Positions 48,282 through 56,665 are shown, counted from the first letter of the stretch. The stretch: 64,000 nt of DNA from Flavobacterium sp. 140616W15 (GCF_003668995.1 NZ_CP033068.1:2170001-2234000); one strand, 5' to 3'. Made by a program: numbers and translations. The notes: generated by a model from the letters alone, not told the origin.

Positions 48282-48626
48282 TTACTTTTTACTCTCGTAG
48301 TCTTTCAACAATTTATCATAATATTTCTCTAACATTTTTATATTATTGATTCTATCAATTTTGTCATCATTTTTGTCTGTATAAACCAACCATTTATAGC
48401 TTAATTTTTCAAAAATTTTCAAACCTAATTCAGTTAAATCACTTTCTCTAATAATTCCACTTTCTAATTCATTTTTTTCATTAAAAGGGTTTTTTAGTAA
48501 AAGATTTTTATAAAAACAAAATTTTAATAAATTAATACATTTTACTTTAGTTCTTTCTTTGTCATTTTGTCGTATGTATGCATCTATCATTGCATCAACA
48601 TCAAATAATAAATAATTATTTTCCAT
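48282..48626 (-). CDS. Cassette c11 immunity protein
   Basis: 114-residue helical protein, ~55-60% identical by eye to the c2 immunity protein (LTELGLKIFEKLSYKWLVYT, INNIKMLEKYYDKLLKDYES). Family not named; paired in both places with the REase-like toxin. Its start lies three bases beyond the original toxin stop at 48629. Confidence 0.7.
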   Translation of the reverse strand: MENNYLLFDVDAMIDAYIRQNDKERTKVKCINLLKFCFYKNLLLKNPFNEKNELESGIIRESDLTELGLKIFEKLSYKWLVYTDKNDDKIDRINNIKMLEKYYDKLLKDYESKK

Positions 48627-48628
48627 TT

Positions 48629-49179
48629 TTATTTAATTCGTATAATTTTTGTTCTAACATTAGAGACATCAACCATATTGCCGTTTTTATCTTTAACAAA
48701 TGTACCTCCTTTACCTCTAATTGCATTTTCTTTGCTACTTGAGCACCTTTATCTGCTGTCTTACTCGTAACTTCATAAGATTTTATTGCATTGCCATTAT
48801 TATCTGTAACTATAAAGTCTACTCTTCTCCCAGTTCCTCCACTAGTAACTTTATTCCCATTACTATCCAAAAGCATTCTTTCGCTTAAGACATTATCTTC
48901 TCCGTGAATACTTTGCAAAATTCTTTTAAATGTATCTTCTCGTCTACCGTCTTCTCTCTTATTAGTTTTCTTTTTTGAAGTCATTTCAAAACCTTTGCCA
49001 TAGGTTTTAGTTAAGCCAAAGACATCTAATTCATTATTACTATCCTCTATATAATTATAAAATCCAAACTCTCCAGATAAAAGCCCAATTGGATCCTGAC
49101 TTATGTAGCACCCATCCTCAGAGTCATAATACCTAAAACGATTGTAAGCAAATCTTCTCTCTGCTGTACTTTCAATAAA
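48629..49179 (-). pseudogene. Cassette c11 REase-like toxin, C-terminal frameshift
   Basis: Core fragment ([13 protein letters not shown]), then MTSKKKTNKREDGRREDTFK and the nuclease core GTGRRVDFIV...SYEVTS intact. A one-base loss near 48730 replaces the tail; the original frame (NAIRGKGGTFVKDKNGNMVD, NVRTKIIRIK) still reads to 48629. The catalytic core is upstream of the lesion, so partial activity cannot be excluded. Confidence 0.7.
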
Positions 49180-49280
49180 TCACCAAAACTTGTTACAGTA
49201 CAATTTAAAAAATAGCTTATTTTTCTTTCAAATGAAAAGGAAAACACAGCAGTTAGTATAATAAAAAATTGACTTTAATA

Positions 49281-49318
49281 TAAAACAACAAAACTCCGAT
49301 TGCTCAGGGTTTGTGTTG
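49281..49318 (-). terminator. Terminator c10/c11
   Basis: Degenerate stem AAAACTCCGATTGCTCAGGG; weaker than most. Confidence 0.5.
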
Positions 49319-49396
49319 CATTTATGCGTGCACAAGCTAGAAGCTTGCTCCAGCGGAGAGCAGGAAAAAAAAGATTTCAAAGCCAGTTTCCTTATA

Positions 49397-50014
49397 TTAC
49401 CTATTGACAATATTATTTAAAGTATACTTTGTTTTTTCAATATCTCCTCCATCAGGATAAAAAATGTATAGTTTACTATTTTCTTCTCTTTTATCGATAA
49501 ATAAAATATCTCCATTCTCATAGCCAATTGCCAATGAATTTTCAAATAATTCAACTTCTTTTTTAGTAAATTCATAACCAACTTCTTTTAATGTTTTGAA
49601 ATATCCTTTTAATTGAAAAATAGTTAAATATTCTTCATTATCTATCGAAACATTTGTAAATAATTCATCTAAACTAAATAAGTTAAAGTTATCTCTATCT
49701 TTTGAAATTCTTATTTCTAATTCTTTATTTTCTACTAAATATTGATAATACTCTTTTGGTAAAAAACTTTCTATATCATTTTTAATTCCTAAATCATTGA
49801 CAGTTTCAAATTTGTTAATATTAGTAATTTCTTTTTCTAGTAATTTTTCATCACTAAAAATTTCATTTTCAGGCTTCCAAGAAGTATGATTAAAGCATTT
49901 TTGGCAAAATAAAACTAAAAATTTTTTATTTTCTTTTTGAGCATTAATAATTCTAGTACTATCTAAATCAGTAACTTTAAAATACTGATTACAATTTTCG
50001 CATTGTAATATCAT
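49397..50014 (-). CDS. Cassette c10 immunity protein (zinc ribbon + SUKH-like)
   Basis: 205 residues from MILQCENCNQYF. An N-terminal Cys-pair ribbon (CENC...CQKC, ~res 5-42) precedes a SUKH-like body (FLPKEYYQYL, LTIFQLKGYFKTLKEVGYEF, GDILFIDKREENSKLYIFYP). The c1 immunity protein has the same two-part plan and ending. A longer start at 50059 would overlap the toxin end and is less likely. Confidence 0.72.
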   Translation of the reverse strand: MILQCENCNQYFKVTDLDSTRIINAQKENKKFLVLFCQKCFNHTSWKPENEIFSDEKLLEKEITNINKFETVNDLGIKNDIESFLPKEYYQYLVENKELEIRISKDRDNFNLFSLDELFTNVSIDNEEYLTIFQLKGYFKTLKEVGYEFTKKEVELFENSLAIGYENGDILFIDKREENSKLYIFYPDGGDIEKTKYTLNNIVNR

Positions 50015-50030
50015 ATATGTATATTTTTTT

Positions 50031-50477
50031 TTAGTAAAAAGGAGAAGTTGGTCCATCATAATAATGAAGTTGCTGAAAGTTTTCTTGATGAAATTTTGCT
50101 TTCATTAAATCTAAATTTGAAGCACTATTGGTTCCTCCTCTAAATAAAGGATTTTTATGATGAACTACATAATTTTTAGGTACTTTCCCTGCTTGGATTT
50201 CTCTTATTTGGTCATCTGAAAAACCTCTTTTTTTCAATGCGTCAGTATCTTTACCTAATTTTTTGAGAAAATTTTTCCTTCCTCTTTTATTAAATGCCTC
50301 ACGCATTTTTTTTAAACTGGCTTTACTTCTAGTTGCATATTTACTCCTTGCGAGACCATATAAGTCCAACTCTGTATTAGAATCATCAACATAGTTATAA
50401 AACCCAAACTCTCCAGAACTAAGCCCAATTGGGTCCTGACTTATATACCGCCCTCCCTCATGGTCATAGTAGTATGC
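50031..50477 (-). CDS. Cassette c10 orphan Rhs tip, HNH toxin
   Basis: 149 codons open from TAA. The core fragment is shorter than usual (begins [16 protein letters not shown]) and sits directly after the next cassette's terminator. Toxin: basic helical linker [20 protein letters not shown], then YVVHHKNPLFRGGTNSASNL, an HNH-type nuclease. Close to the c1 toxin. Confidence 0.77.
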   Translation of the reverse strand, partial: AYYYDHEGGRYISQDPIGLSSGEFGFYNYVDDSNTELDLYGLARSKYATRSKASLKKMREAFNKRGRKNFLKKLGKDTDALKKRGFSDDQIREIQAGKVPKNYVVHHKNPLFRGGTNSASNLDLMKAKFHQENFQQLHYYDGPTSPFY

Positions 50478-50790
50478 TTATAAACGACAAAACCCACTAA
50501 ATTAGCAGATTTTGTCGTTTTAAATTACTTTGTGTGCACAAGCTAGAAGTTTGCGACAATAAAGGACTATTTATAATAATACAATTAGCTTACCTCTATT
50601 TTATCAAATATCAAAAACTCTGATGCTTTTTCTAATTTTAATAATTGTTTTTTTAATGTATCATTTACAATAACCTCAAATCTATCATAATTTGCCCAAC
50701 CTGACAGGAAGAACCCGTCAACATCATTTGGAATTTTAGATTTTAGCAAAATTAATGTACTTAAAAATTCAAATTCTTCTTTAACTGAAT
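50440..50790 (-). repeat. Near-identical ~340-bp duplicated segment, copy 1
   Basis: Runs from the start of the c10 core fragment through the terminator and hairpin into the 3' third of the c9 Imm11 gene. Matches 55072-55420 with only a few differences. Crosses cassette borders. Confidence 0.85.
50481..50521 (-). terminator. Terminator c9/c10
   Basis: AAACGACAAAACCCACTAA with a partly matching right arm (ATTTTGTCGTTT). Confidence 0.7.
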
Positions 50791-51175
50791 TAACATAATC
50801 AACACAGTTAATAACGTTAGTAAAATTCATTAATTTGTAATCACTCTTAAATTTACCAGTTATTTTTATGGGTACAAACTCTAAACCTTTTATATCTTCA
50901 AATAATTCCTTTTTGAACACAGCGCCTTTAATAAGCGTAATTTTATCTATTCTATCAAAGTTAGGAGCTGTAGTTTTAATAAACTCATTCTCATTTAATA
51001 CAACCAACCCGTTATCATTTAGAGCTTGAATTTTTAACTTCTCCATCTTTTCTTTTGATGGATAAATATCCGTAAAATCAATTTCTTTTCCTCTTAAAAA
51101 AAAACTAGCATCAAAAGAAAAGTACTTTTTCCAAACTTTATTTTCTTCATTGATTCTTAATTTATAGTAGGTCAT
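50585..51175 (-). CDS. Cassette c9 immunity protein, Imm11 family
   Basis: 196 residues, TYYKLRINEENKVWKKYFSF to SEFLIFDKIEV. Its C-terminal third is almost identical at DNA level to the c5 gene, while the N-terminal part differs: a mosaic that suggests gene conversion. Follows an AHH toxin with a two-base gap. Confidence 0.82.
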   Translation of the reverse strand: MTYYKLRINEENKVWKKYFSFDASFFLRGKEIDFTDIYPSKEKMEKLKIQALNDNGLVVLNENEFIKTTAPNFDRIDKITLIKGAVFKKELFEDIKGLEFVPIKITGKFKSDYKLMNFTNVINCVDYVNSVKEEFEFLSTLILLKSKIPNDVDGFFLSGWANYDRFEVIVNDTLKKQLLKLEKASEFLIFDKIEVS

Positions 51176-51177
51176 AA

Positions 51178-51654
51178 TTAATATGTTTTAGTAATAACCT
51201 TGTTCATATTACTACCAACTTGGGTACATTCCGTTTTCATTTTAGCAAGTTCACCTTCAAAACCAACATCACCTCCTTTTTCACCTGCCTTTTTCAATCT
51301 GTCATAAATCTCGTCATGGAATCCCGGTTCGTTATGAGGTCCTTTATGGCCTACTACATCTACTTTATTTCGCGGGTCATTTAGAACATCTTTACGCTCT
51401 CTGCCATTTTTAAATTTACCAAATCCATGTTTTCTAAAAAGTTTTCGAAATCGAAAATCCCATTTTTTATCTTTATTAGTTGCAATATGATGGGTAGGAG
51501 CATAAGCCGATAGTCCTAAAACATCAATCCAACCGTTCGTATCATGAAAATAGTTATAAAACCCGAACTCTTCACTTAATAGTCCAATCAGACCTTGACT
51601 TATGTAGCGCCCTTCCTCAGGATTTTCATCCTTTCTTCTTTCCTTTAAATCACT
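51178..51654 (-). CDS. Cassette c9 orphan Rhs tip, AHH nuclease toxin
   Basis: 159 codons open, no ATG before the last quarter, hence easily missed. Truncated core ([20 protein letters not shown]), then [39 protein letters not shown] and TKTY. The core differs from the others at QDP (QGL here), so it may recombine less well. Confidence 0.75.
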   Translation of the reverse strand, partial: SDLKERRKDENPEEGRYISQGLIGLLSEEFGFYNYFHDTNGWIDVLGLSAYAPTHHIATNKDKKWDFRFRKLFRKHGFGKFKNGRERKDVLNDPRNKVDVVGHKGPHNEPGFHDEIYDRLKKAGEKGGDVGFEGELAKMKTECTQVGSNMNKVITKTY

Positions 51655-51663
51655 TTATCAAAT

Positions 51664-51697
51664 AATAAAACCCCGATTGATCAGGTTTTGTGTTGTA
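51664..51697 (-). terminator. Terminator c8/c9 (weak)
   Basis: AAAACCCCGATTGATCAGG followed by TTTTGTGTTG; short imperfect stem. Confidence 0.45.
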
Positions 51698-51744
51698 CTT
51701 ATATGCATGCACAAACTAGAAGCTTGCACCAACGGGAGGGGATG

Positions 51745-52257
51745 CTAAATAGATTCTAAGTATTCAAATCCTTCTAAATTATTGTTATAGCCAATAGATA
51801 TTAGGTGTTTTTTAATGTTTAATAATAGATTATTCCATTCGTCAATAAAAGATTTAATATCAATATTTAAAATAATATCTTCTCTAATAGAATGCAAATC
51901 TTGAATATCAATCATTTTTCCTTCGTATTCTAAACTTACGTTTATCCATCTAGGTGTAACGGCTATAAAGTCTTTTTTTATACTAAAATCCCATTTAGCT
52001 GTAAAATTGCTAGATAAAAAATTTATAGCAATATTTTCAGTATTATTCTCTTTTAGACATAAGATCATTTTAATTATATCATTGTATATATCACTAATAT
52101 CACATTTTTTGTTTAGATATATTATATAGCTGTTCCAATAAATAAAAACATCTGTATCATAATTTCCAAAAGAAGACTCTATTGCTTCTCCTACTGTTTC
52201 GTCATCTTCATCAAAAGTTCCGATTACATTTTCGCAATTAAATTTTATCTTAAACAT
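51745..52257 (-). CDS. Cassette c8 immunity protein
   Basis: 170 residues, acidic N-terminus (VIGTFDEDDETVGEAIESSF), then mixed alpha/beta segments (FIYWNSYIIYLNKKCDISDI, FIDEWNNLLLNIKKHLISIG). Not recognised. Assigned as immunity by position, 13 bases after an unfamiliar toxin. Confidence 0.65.
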   Translation of the reverse strand: MFKIKFNCENVIGTFDEDDETVGEAIESSFGNYDTDVFIYWNSYIIYLNKKCDISDIYNDIIKMILCLKENNTENIAINFLSSNFTAKWDFSIKKDFIAVTPRWINVSLEYEGKMIDIQDLHSIREDIILNIDIKSFIDEWNNLLLNIKKHLISIGYNNNLEGFEYLESI

Positions 52258-52270
52258 TTTTTAAATTGAT

Positions 52271-52777
52271 TTATTGAACTATTGGACCAGCTGTAGAAGA
52301 ATTTATTGGAAAGCCATGAAATGTACCATTTCCATTATTTCTAACCCTAATCTTATCAGGAACAGATTGTGATCCATCAGAATGAAACACTGTACTTTTG
52401 TGATCAGAGTTTATAGGAAAGTCTTTCATTTCGCCTGGATTTAATGTAGCTACCTGAATTACAGCATAATTTAAATCTTTTTTATTTCCCCATCTTCCTA
52501 TAGGAGTCGTTTTTGTCGCCATCTTAATAGCATCACTATCTTGCTGTTTTATACCATGTTTTTTCCCTTTTTCATATCCGTTTTCAGGTCTTAATCCATC
52601 ATAAGTAGAAAGCCTAAAAACATCAATCCACCTATTAGAATCATCAACATAATTATAAAACCCGAACTCTTCACTTAATAGTCCAATCGGATCTTGACTT
52701 ATGTAGCGCCCTTCCTCAGGGTCATAGTACCTAAAACGATTGTAAGCAAGTTCTGTCTCTGCTATACTTTCAATAAA
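52271..52777 (-). CDS. Cassette c8 orphan Rhs tip, unrecognised toxin
   Basis: 169 codons open from TAA. Core fragment with DSNRWIDVFRL, then ~110 residues: GYEKGKKHGIKQQDSDAIKM, WGNKKDLNYAVIQVATLNPG, STVFHSDGSQSVPDKIRVRN, GNGTFHGFPINSS. Small basic domain with three His and a Gly/Asn-rich beta end. Could be an RNase-type fold; no family named. Its frame is intact, so it is worth testing. Confidence 0.65.
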   Translation of the reverse strand, partial: FIESIAETELAYNRFRYYDPEEGRYISQDPIGLLSEEFGFYNYVDDSNRWIDVFRLSTYDGLRPENGYEKGKKHGIKQQDSDAIKMATKTTPIGRWGNKKDLNYAVIQVATLNPGEMKDFPINSDHKSTVFHSDGSQSVPDKIRVRNNGNGTFHGFPINSSTAGPIVQ

Positions 52778-52849
52778 TTACCAAACCTTATTGCTGTACA
52801 ACTTCAAAAACAGCTTATTTTTCTTTCAAATAAAAAAAAACACAACAAT

Positions 52850-52980
52850 TGTAAGCAAATCTTCTCTCTACTGTACTTTCAATAAATTAGTAAAACTTAT
52901 TACTCTACAACTCAAAAATAGCTTATTTTTCTTTCAAATAAAAAAAACACAACAATTAGCACAATAAAACATTATCTCTA
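52850..52980 (-). repeat. Collapsed cassette scar (duplicate leader)
   Basis: A second leader copy (TTTATTGAAAGTACAGTAGA, then GATTTGCTTACAAT) is joined after the ACAAC spacer of the c8 leader. Two leaders in tandem with the core cut after AYN show a cassette that collapsed by deletion. Confidence 0.65.
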
Positions 52981-52981
52981 T

Positions 52982-53021
52982 AAAACAAGAAACCCTCTAA
53001 ATTAGCGGGTTTCTTGTTTTT
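52982..53021 (-). terminator. Terminator c7/c8
   Basis: AAAACAAGAAACCC / GGGTTTCTTGTTTT stem; the arms changed together (AAGAAA/TTTCTT), which supports function. Confidence 0.85.
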
Positions 53022-53033
53022 AAATTACTTTGT

Positions 53034-53062
53034 GTGCACAAGCTAGAAGCTTGTGCCAGCAC
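53034..53062. repeat. REP-like hairpin between cassettes
   Basis: GTGC-ACAAGC-TAGAA-GCTTGT-GCCA-GCAC: two nested perfect stems. Similar or decayed copies follow most terminators (near 32588, 39980, 40738, 44613, 47172, 49327, 50534, 51708, 54078, 56617, 61512). Confidence 0.7.
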
Positions 53063-53089
53063 GAAGAATTTATTTTATTATTTCAACAC

Positions 53090-53392
53090 TTAATCTCCAG
53101 CAATATGAACTTTTTTTAGCATAGGTTCTGAGAGTAGGTTAATAATATTGATAATCTCATTTTTGTGAAAGCTCTCAATTTGTTTAGAAATTTTTTTCAA
53201 ATCATCAATCAAAACTTTGACTTCTTCTAGCTCAAGATGAACATTTGTTTTATAATAATCTTTTAATCTAATTAATTGAGTCATTTCTGATAAATCATTT
53301 TGAGTAGAGAAAATAACTTTATGTGTTTTTTCTTTTATTTCTGTTATCTTTTTTTGATTGTTTTCTTTATATATAACGATATCTAATCCCAT
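53090..53392 (-). CDS. Cassette c7 immunity protein
   Basis: 100-residue, mostly helical protein (MGLDIVIYKENNQKKITEIK, VHLELEEVKVLIDDLKKISK). Not recognised; immunity by position, 13 bases after the toxin. Confidence 0.65.
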   Translation of the reverse strand: MGLDIVIYKENNQKKITEIKEKTHKVIFSTQNDLSEMTQLIRLKDYYKTNVHLELEEVKVLIDDLKKISKQIESFHKNEIINIINLLSEPMLKKVHIAGD

Positions 53393-53405
53393 TTTAATGT
53401 TTCTT

Positions 53406-53891
53406 TTATTTCCAATCTGCCTGAGGAAAGGAAGTTACTAAATCTCCGTTTGCTTCTGTTACAACTCTAGATTTGAATAAATCATTTCCTAGAGCGTCTT
53501 TACCTATCGGCTTTTTAAATTCTTTTTCATAAATATAACGATTTCCATCTCTACTAATTCTATCTGGATTTTTAAAAGTTTTACGAGATTTTGTTTTCCA
53601 TTCAGCTCTATTTCCAACCCATTTACTTTTATGTGACCAATCAGGATGACTACCCCAGTGTCTATCTATGACATGATGTTTGCCCTCTTCGGTTAAGCTT
53701 AATTTTTTAGGGTCAGAATATGTTTTTTTTAACCCTAAAACATCTAATTCATTATTACAATCATCAACATAATTATAAAATCCAAGCTCTCCAGAAGCCA
53801 AGCCAATCGGATCCTGACTTATATACCGTCCTTCCTCAGGATCATAGTACCTAAAACGATTGTAAGCAAGTCTCTTCTCTACTCCATTTTT
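53406..53891 (-). CDS. Cassette c7 orphan Rhs tip, possible BECR-type RNase toxin
   Basis: 162 codons open from TGA. Core fragment, then GKHHVIDRHWGSHPDW, KSKWVGNRAEWKTKSRKTFK, GNRYIYEKEFKKPIGKD and a final RVVTEANGDLVTSFPQADW. An N-terminal His pair, a central basic region and a terminal VVT..G..VTSFP strand are typical of BECR-fold (EndoU/colicin E5/barnase-like) RNase toxins. Family assignment is tentative. The leader here is replaced by unrelated sequence. Confidence 0.7.
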   Translation of the reverse strand, partial: KNGVEKRLAYNRFRYYDPEEGRYISQDPIGLASGELGFYNYVDDCNNELDVLGLKKTYSDPKKLSLTEEGKHHVIDRHWGSHPDWSHKSKWVGNRAEWKTKSRKTFKNPDRISRDGNRYIYEKEFKKPIGKDALGNDLFKSRVVTEANGDLVTSFPQADWK

Positions 53892-54026
53892 TCAAAATCA
53901 CCTACTTCAATCTGCTTCGCGCAAGGCTTTTTTTTCTTTAAGAACGTACTTTTATTTTTTTATCTGTTTCAAAAACAGGCTTTTTCTTTCAATTTAAAGA
54001 GATGATTTTTAAAAGAATATCTCTAT

Positions 54027-54065
54027 AAACAACAAAACCCGCTAAATTAGCAGATTTTGTCGTTT
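54027..54065 (-). terminator. Terminator c6/c7
   Basis: ACAAAACCCGCTAA with right arm TTAGCAGATTTTGTCGTTT. Confidence 0.75.
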
Positions 54066-54118
54066 TAAATTACTTTGTGTGTACAAGCTAGAAGCTTGCG
54101 CCAGCACGGGGGGAACTT

Positions 54119-54577
54119 TTATGAAAAAACAGTTTCAAAATAATTTAAATTTATTCTTTTATTTAACACAAAATCAATAGCAATTTCTATAACAACATTT
54201 ATATCAAAACATAATTCTTCTTCATAATAAATTTCGTCTTGAATAAAATATTCTTTTAAATTGTCTACAGAACTCTTATTAATGAAACTATACAATTCTC
54301 CATTTGAATCTAAACAAGTCATTAAAAAAATACCAAAACAGAATTTAATATTTAAACTTGATATGGAAATTTCATTTTCGGGTATATATAATAATACATT
54401 TTTCCCATCACCATAATATTTTTTCCTAAACATAAGCTCAATACTACAATGTCCCAAATCAAAATATTCTAATATATCTTCCTTTATCTTTTCTACACTC
54501 AGATTAGTGTTTTTTAATAATTTTGATTTTCCATTTTGTTTATAACAAATTTTTGTCATCAATAAATATTCTTCCAT
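54119..54577 (-). CDS. Cassette c6 immunity protein
   Basis: 152 residues (SVEKIKEDILEYFDLGHCSI, GDGKNVLLYIPENEISIS, a strongly acidic DEIYYEEELCFD). Family not named. Follows the deaminase toxin by 11 bases and is intact although the toxin is frameshifted. Confidence 0.65.
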   Translation of the reverse strand: MEEYLLMTKICYKQNGKSKLLKNTNLSVEKIKEDILEYFDLGHCSIELMFRKKYYGDGKNVLLYIPENEISISSLNIKFCFGIFLMTCLDSNGELYSFINKSSVDNLKEYFIQDEIYYEEELCFDINVVIEIAIDFVLNKRINLNYFETVFS

Positions 54578-54588
54578 TTTTAACTGAT

Positions 54589-55103
54589 TTAAAATTTAAA
54601 AGTATTTATTGTATTAGCTACTTTGTCTGTAATTGTGATGGACTTTAATCCAGACTCTTTAGCTGCTGCTAAAACCCCAGTTTTAGATGAAGCACAATAA
54701 TTACACATTTTTTCTCCTGTGATTACTAGATTCATATGTTTTCCTTCTGTTAATCCTAAATCATGAAATTGCTGTATTACTCCCATTTCTGCATGAGCAT
54801 CAGCCATATTATTGTTGGGAACAACCTTGTTTTTTTATTAGTTGCTTTTATTCTGTCTGAAACCAATATTTTTTTATTCTTATCAGCTAATTTTCTTCTT
54901 CGTGCTCGTTGATTTAAATCAGTTCTTCTAACACCATCAATCTCTCCATGAGCCCTAACTCTTTCGTAAGTTCTCTTAAGCCCAAAGACATCTAATTCAT
55001 TATTACAATCATCAACATAATTATAAAATCCAAACTCTCCAGAACTAAGCCCAATTGGATCCTGACTTATATACCGCCCTCCCTCATGGTCATAGTAGTA
55101 TGC
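54589..55103 (-). pseudogene. Cassette c6 MafB19-like deaminase toxin, -1 frameshift
   Basis: Core fragment, RTYERVRAHGEIDGVRRTDL, then DRIKATNKK where an A-run has seven instead of eight A (about 54831-54837). The next frame reads VVPNNNMADAHAEMGVIQQF, then MNLVITGEKMCNYCASSK. HAE and CxYC form the zinc site of the MafB19-type cytidine deaminase toxins. The only broken toxin among the ten cassettes nearest the Rhs gene. Confidence 0.75.
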
Positions 55104-55420
55104 TTATAAACGACAAAACCCACTAAATTAGCAGATTTTGTCGTTTTAAATTACTTTGTGTGCACAAGCTAGATGTTTGCGACAATAAAGGACTATTTAT
55201 AATAATACAATTAGCTTACCTCTATTTTATCAAATATCAAAAACTCTGATGCTTTTTCTAATTTTAATAATTGTTTTTTTAATGTATCATTTACAATAAC
55301 CTCAAATCTATCATAATTTGCCCAACCTGACAGGAAGAACCCGTCAACATCATTTGGAATTTTAGATTTTAGCAAAATTAATGTACTTAAAAAATCAAAT
55401 TCTGCTTTAGTTGAATTAAC
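55072..55420 (-). repeat. Near-identical ~340-bp duplicated segment, copy 2
   Basis: Partner of 50440-50790. Same order: core start, terminator, hairpin, Imm11 3' end. Confidence 0.85.
55107..55145 (-). terminator. Terminator c5/c6
   Basis: Same sequence as the c9/c10 terminator. Confidence 0.7.
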
Positions 55421-55801
55421 ATAATCAACACAGTTAATAACGTTAGTAAAATTCATTAATTTATAATCGCTTTTAAATTTACCAACTATTTTTATGGGTA
55501 CAAACTCTAAACCTTTTATATCCTCAAATAATTCCTTTTCGAACACAGAGCCTTTAATAATCATAGTTCCATCTATTCTCTTAAAATTAGGAGCTATGTC
55601 TTTTGTAAAATCATTCTCATTCAATACATCATATCCGTTATCATTTAGAGCTTGAATTTTTAACCTATCTATCTTTTCTTTTGATGGATAAATATCAGTA
55701 AAATTAATTTCTTTTCCACTTAAAAAAAAATTATTTTTAAAAGTAAAGTACTTTTTCCAAACTTTATTTTCACCTGTTAGGTTTAATTTATAATATGCCA
55801 T
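55211..55801 (-). CDS. Cassette c5 immunity protein, Imm11 family
   Basis: 196 residues, AYYKLNLTGENKVWKKYFTF to SEFLIFDKIEV. Shares its C-terminal third with c9 almost exactly. Starts two bases after the AHH toxin stop. Confidence 0.82.
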   Translation of the reverse strand: MAYYKLNLTGENKVWKKYFTFKNNFFLSGKEINFTDIYPSKEKIDRLKIQALNDNGYDVLNENDFTKDIAPNFKRIDGTMIIKGSVFEKELFEDIKGLEFVPIKIVGKFKSDYKLMNFTNVINCVDYVNSTKAEFDFLSTLILLKSKIPNDVDGFFLSGWANYDRFEVIVNDTLKKQLLKLEKASEFLIFDKIEVS

Positions 55802-55803
55802 AA

Positions 55804-56265
55804 TTAATATGTTTTAGTAATAATCTTGTTCATATCACTACCAATTTGCGTACATTCAGTTTTCATTTTAGCAAGTTCAACTTCAAAACCAGCATCACCT
55901 CCTTTTTCACCAGCTTTTTTCAATCTGTCATAAATTTTCTCGTGAAATCTTGGTTCATTATGAGGCCCTTTATGGCCTACTACATCTACTTTATTTCGCG
56001 GGTCATTTAGAACATCTTTACGTTCTCTGCCATTTTTAAATTTCCCAAATCCATGTTTTCTAAAAAGTGATTGAAATAAACCTTTCCATGCTTTATCTTT
56101 ATTAGTAGCTATATGATGGGTGGGTGCATAGGCAGATAGCCCAAAAACATCAATCCACCTATTAGAATCATCAACATAGTTATAAAACCCAAACTCTCCA
56201 GAAGCCAAGCCCAATTGGATCCTGAGAAAGATAAAGCTACACCTCTTTTTGGCTCGCGTGAGCAT
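55804..56265 (-). CDS. Cassette c5 AHH toxin with its own ATG
   Basis: 153 residues. Unlike the other cassettes the core fragment is cut just before DPIGL and shifted by one extra G. The frame is then fused to foreign sequence beginning MLTRAKKRCSFIFLRIQLGL, which supplies an ATG at 56265. Toxin: [43 protein letters not shown]. The only orphan tip that could be translated alone, although I see no -7 box in front. Confidence 0.72.
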   Translation of the reverse strand: MLTRAKKRCSFIFLRIQLGLASGEFGFYNYVDDSNRWIDVFGLSAYAPTHHIATNKDKAWKGLFQSLFRKHGFGKFKNGRERKDVLNDPRNKVDVVGHKGPHNEPRFHEKIYDRLKKAGEKGGDAGFEVELAKMKTECTQIGSDMNKIITKTY

Positions 56266-56338
56266 CTTTTTTATTTCATTCTGATACTATTTTATCTTTT
56301 CAAAAATAGCTTATTTTTCTTTCAAATAAAAAGGAAAA

Positions 56339-56566
56339 AGTAGCCCATCATCTGATATACTACAAAAACTGGCTTCTATATTAGGCACAAGCACCGATTT
56401 TTTAATGAATGGCGGTTCTGAGCAGGTAGAATTACAATTAACTGATAAAGAATTAATCAGACAATTTCAAGAAGTAGAAAAACTAAACCCCGAAGAAAAA
56501 CATCTTGTTAAAACTTTCTTAGATGCCTTTATTACAAAAAAGAAAATTCAACAACTCGCTTTATAA
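56339..56566 (+). pseudogene. XRE-family regulator, C-terminal fragment
   Basis: 76 plus-strand codons, SPSSDILQKLASILGTSTDF through QFQEVEKLNPEEKHLVK to QQLAL and stop. Differs from the 43023 copy at only a few bases, so the duplication is recent relative to most cassette divergence. Confidence 0.75.
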
Positions 56567-56604
56567 AACAACAAAACCCGCTAAATTAGCGGGGTTTGTA
56601 TTTA
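56565..56604 (-). terminator. Terminator c4/c5
   Basis: ACAAAACCCGCTAA/TTAGCGGGGTTTGT. Confidence 0.8.
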
Positions 56605-56665
56605 TTCTCTTTACGTGTAAAAGCTAGAAGCTTGCGACAATAAGGGATTATTTACAATACTACAT

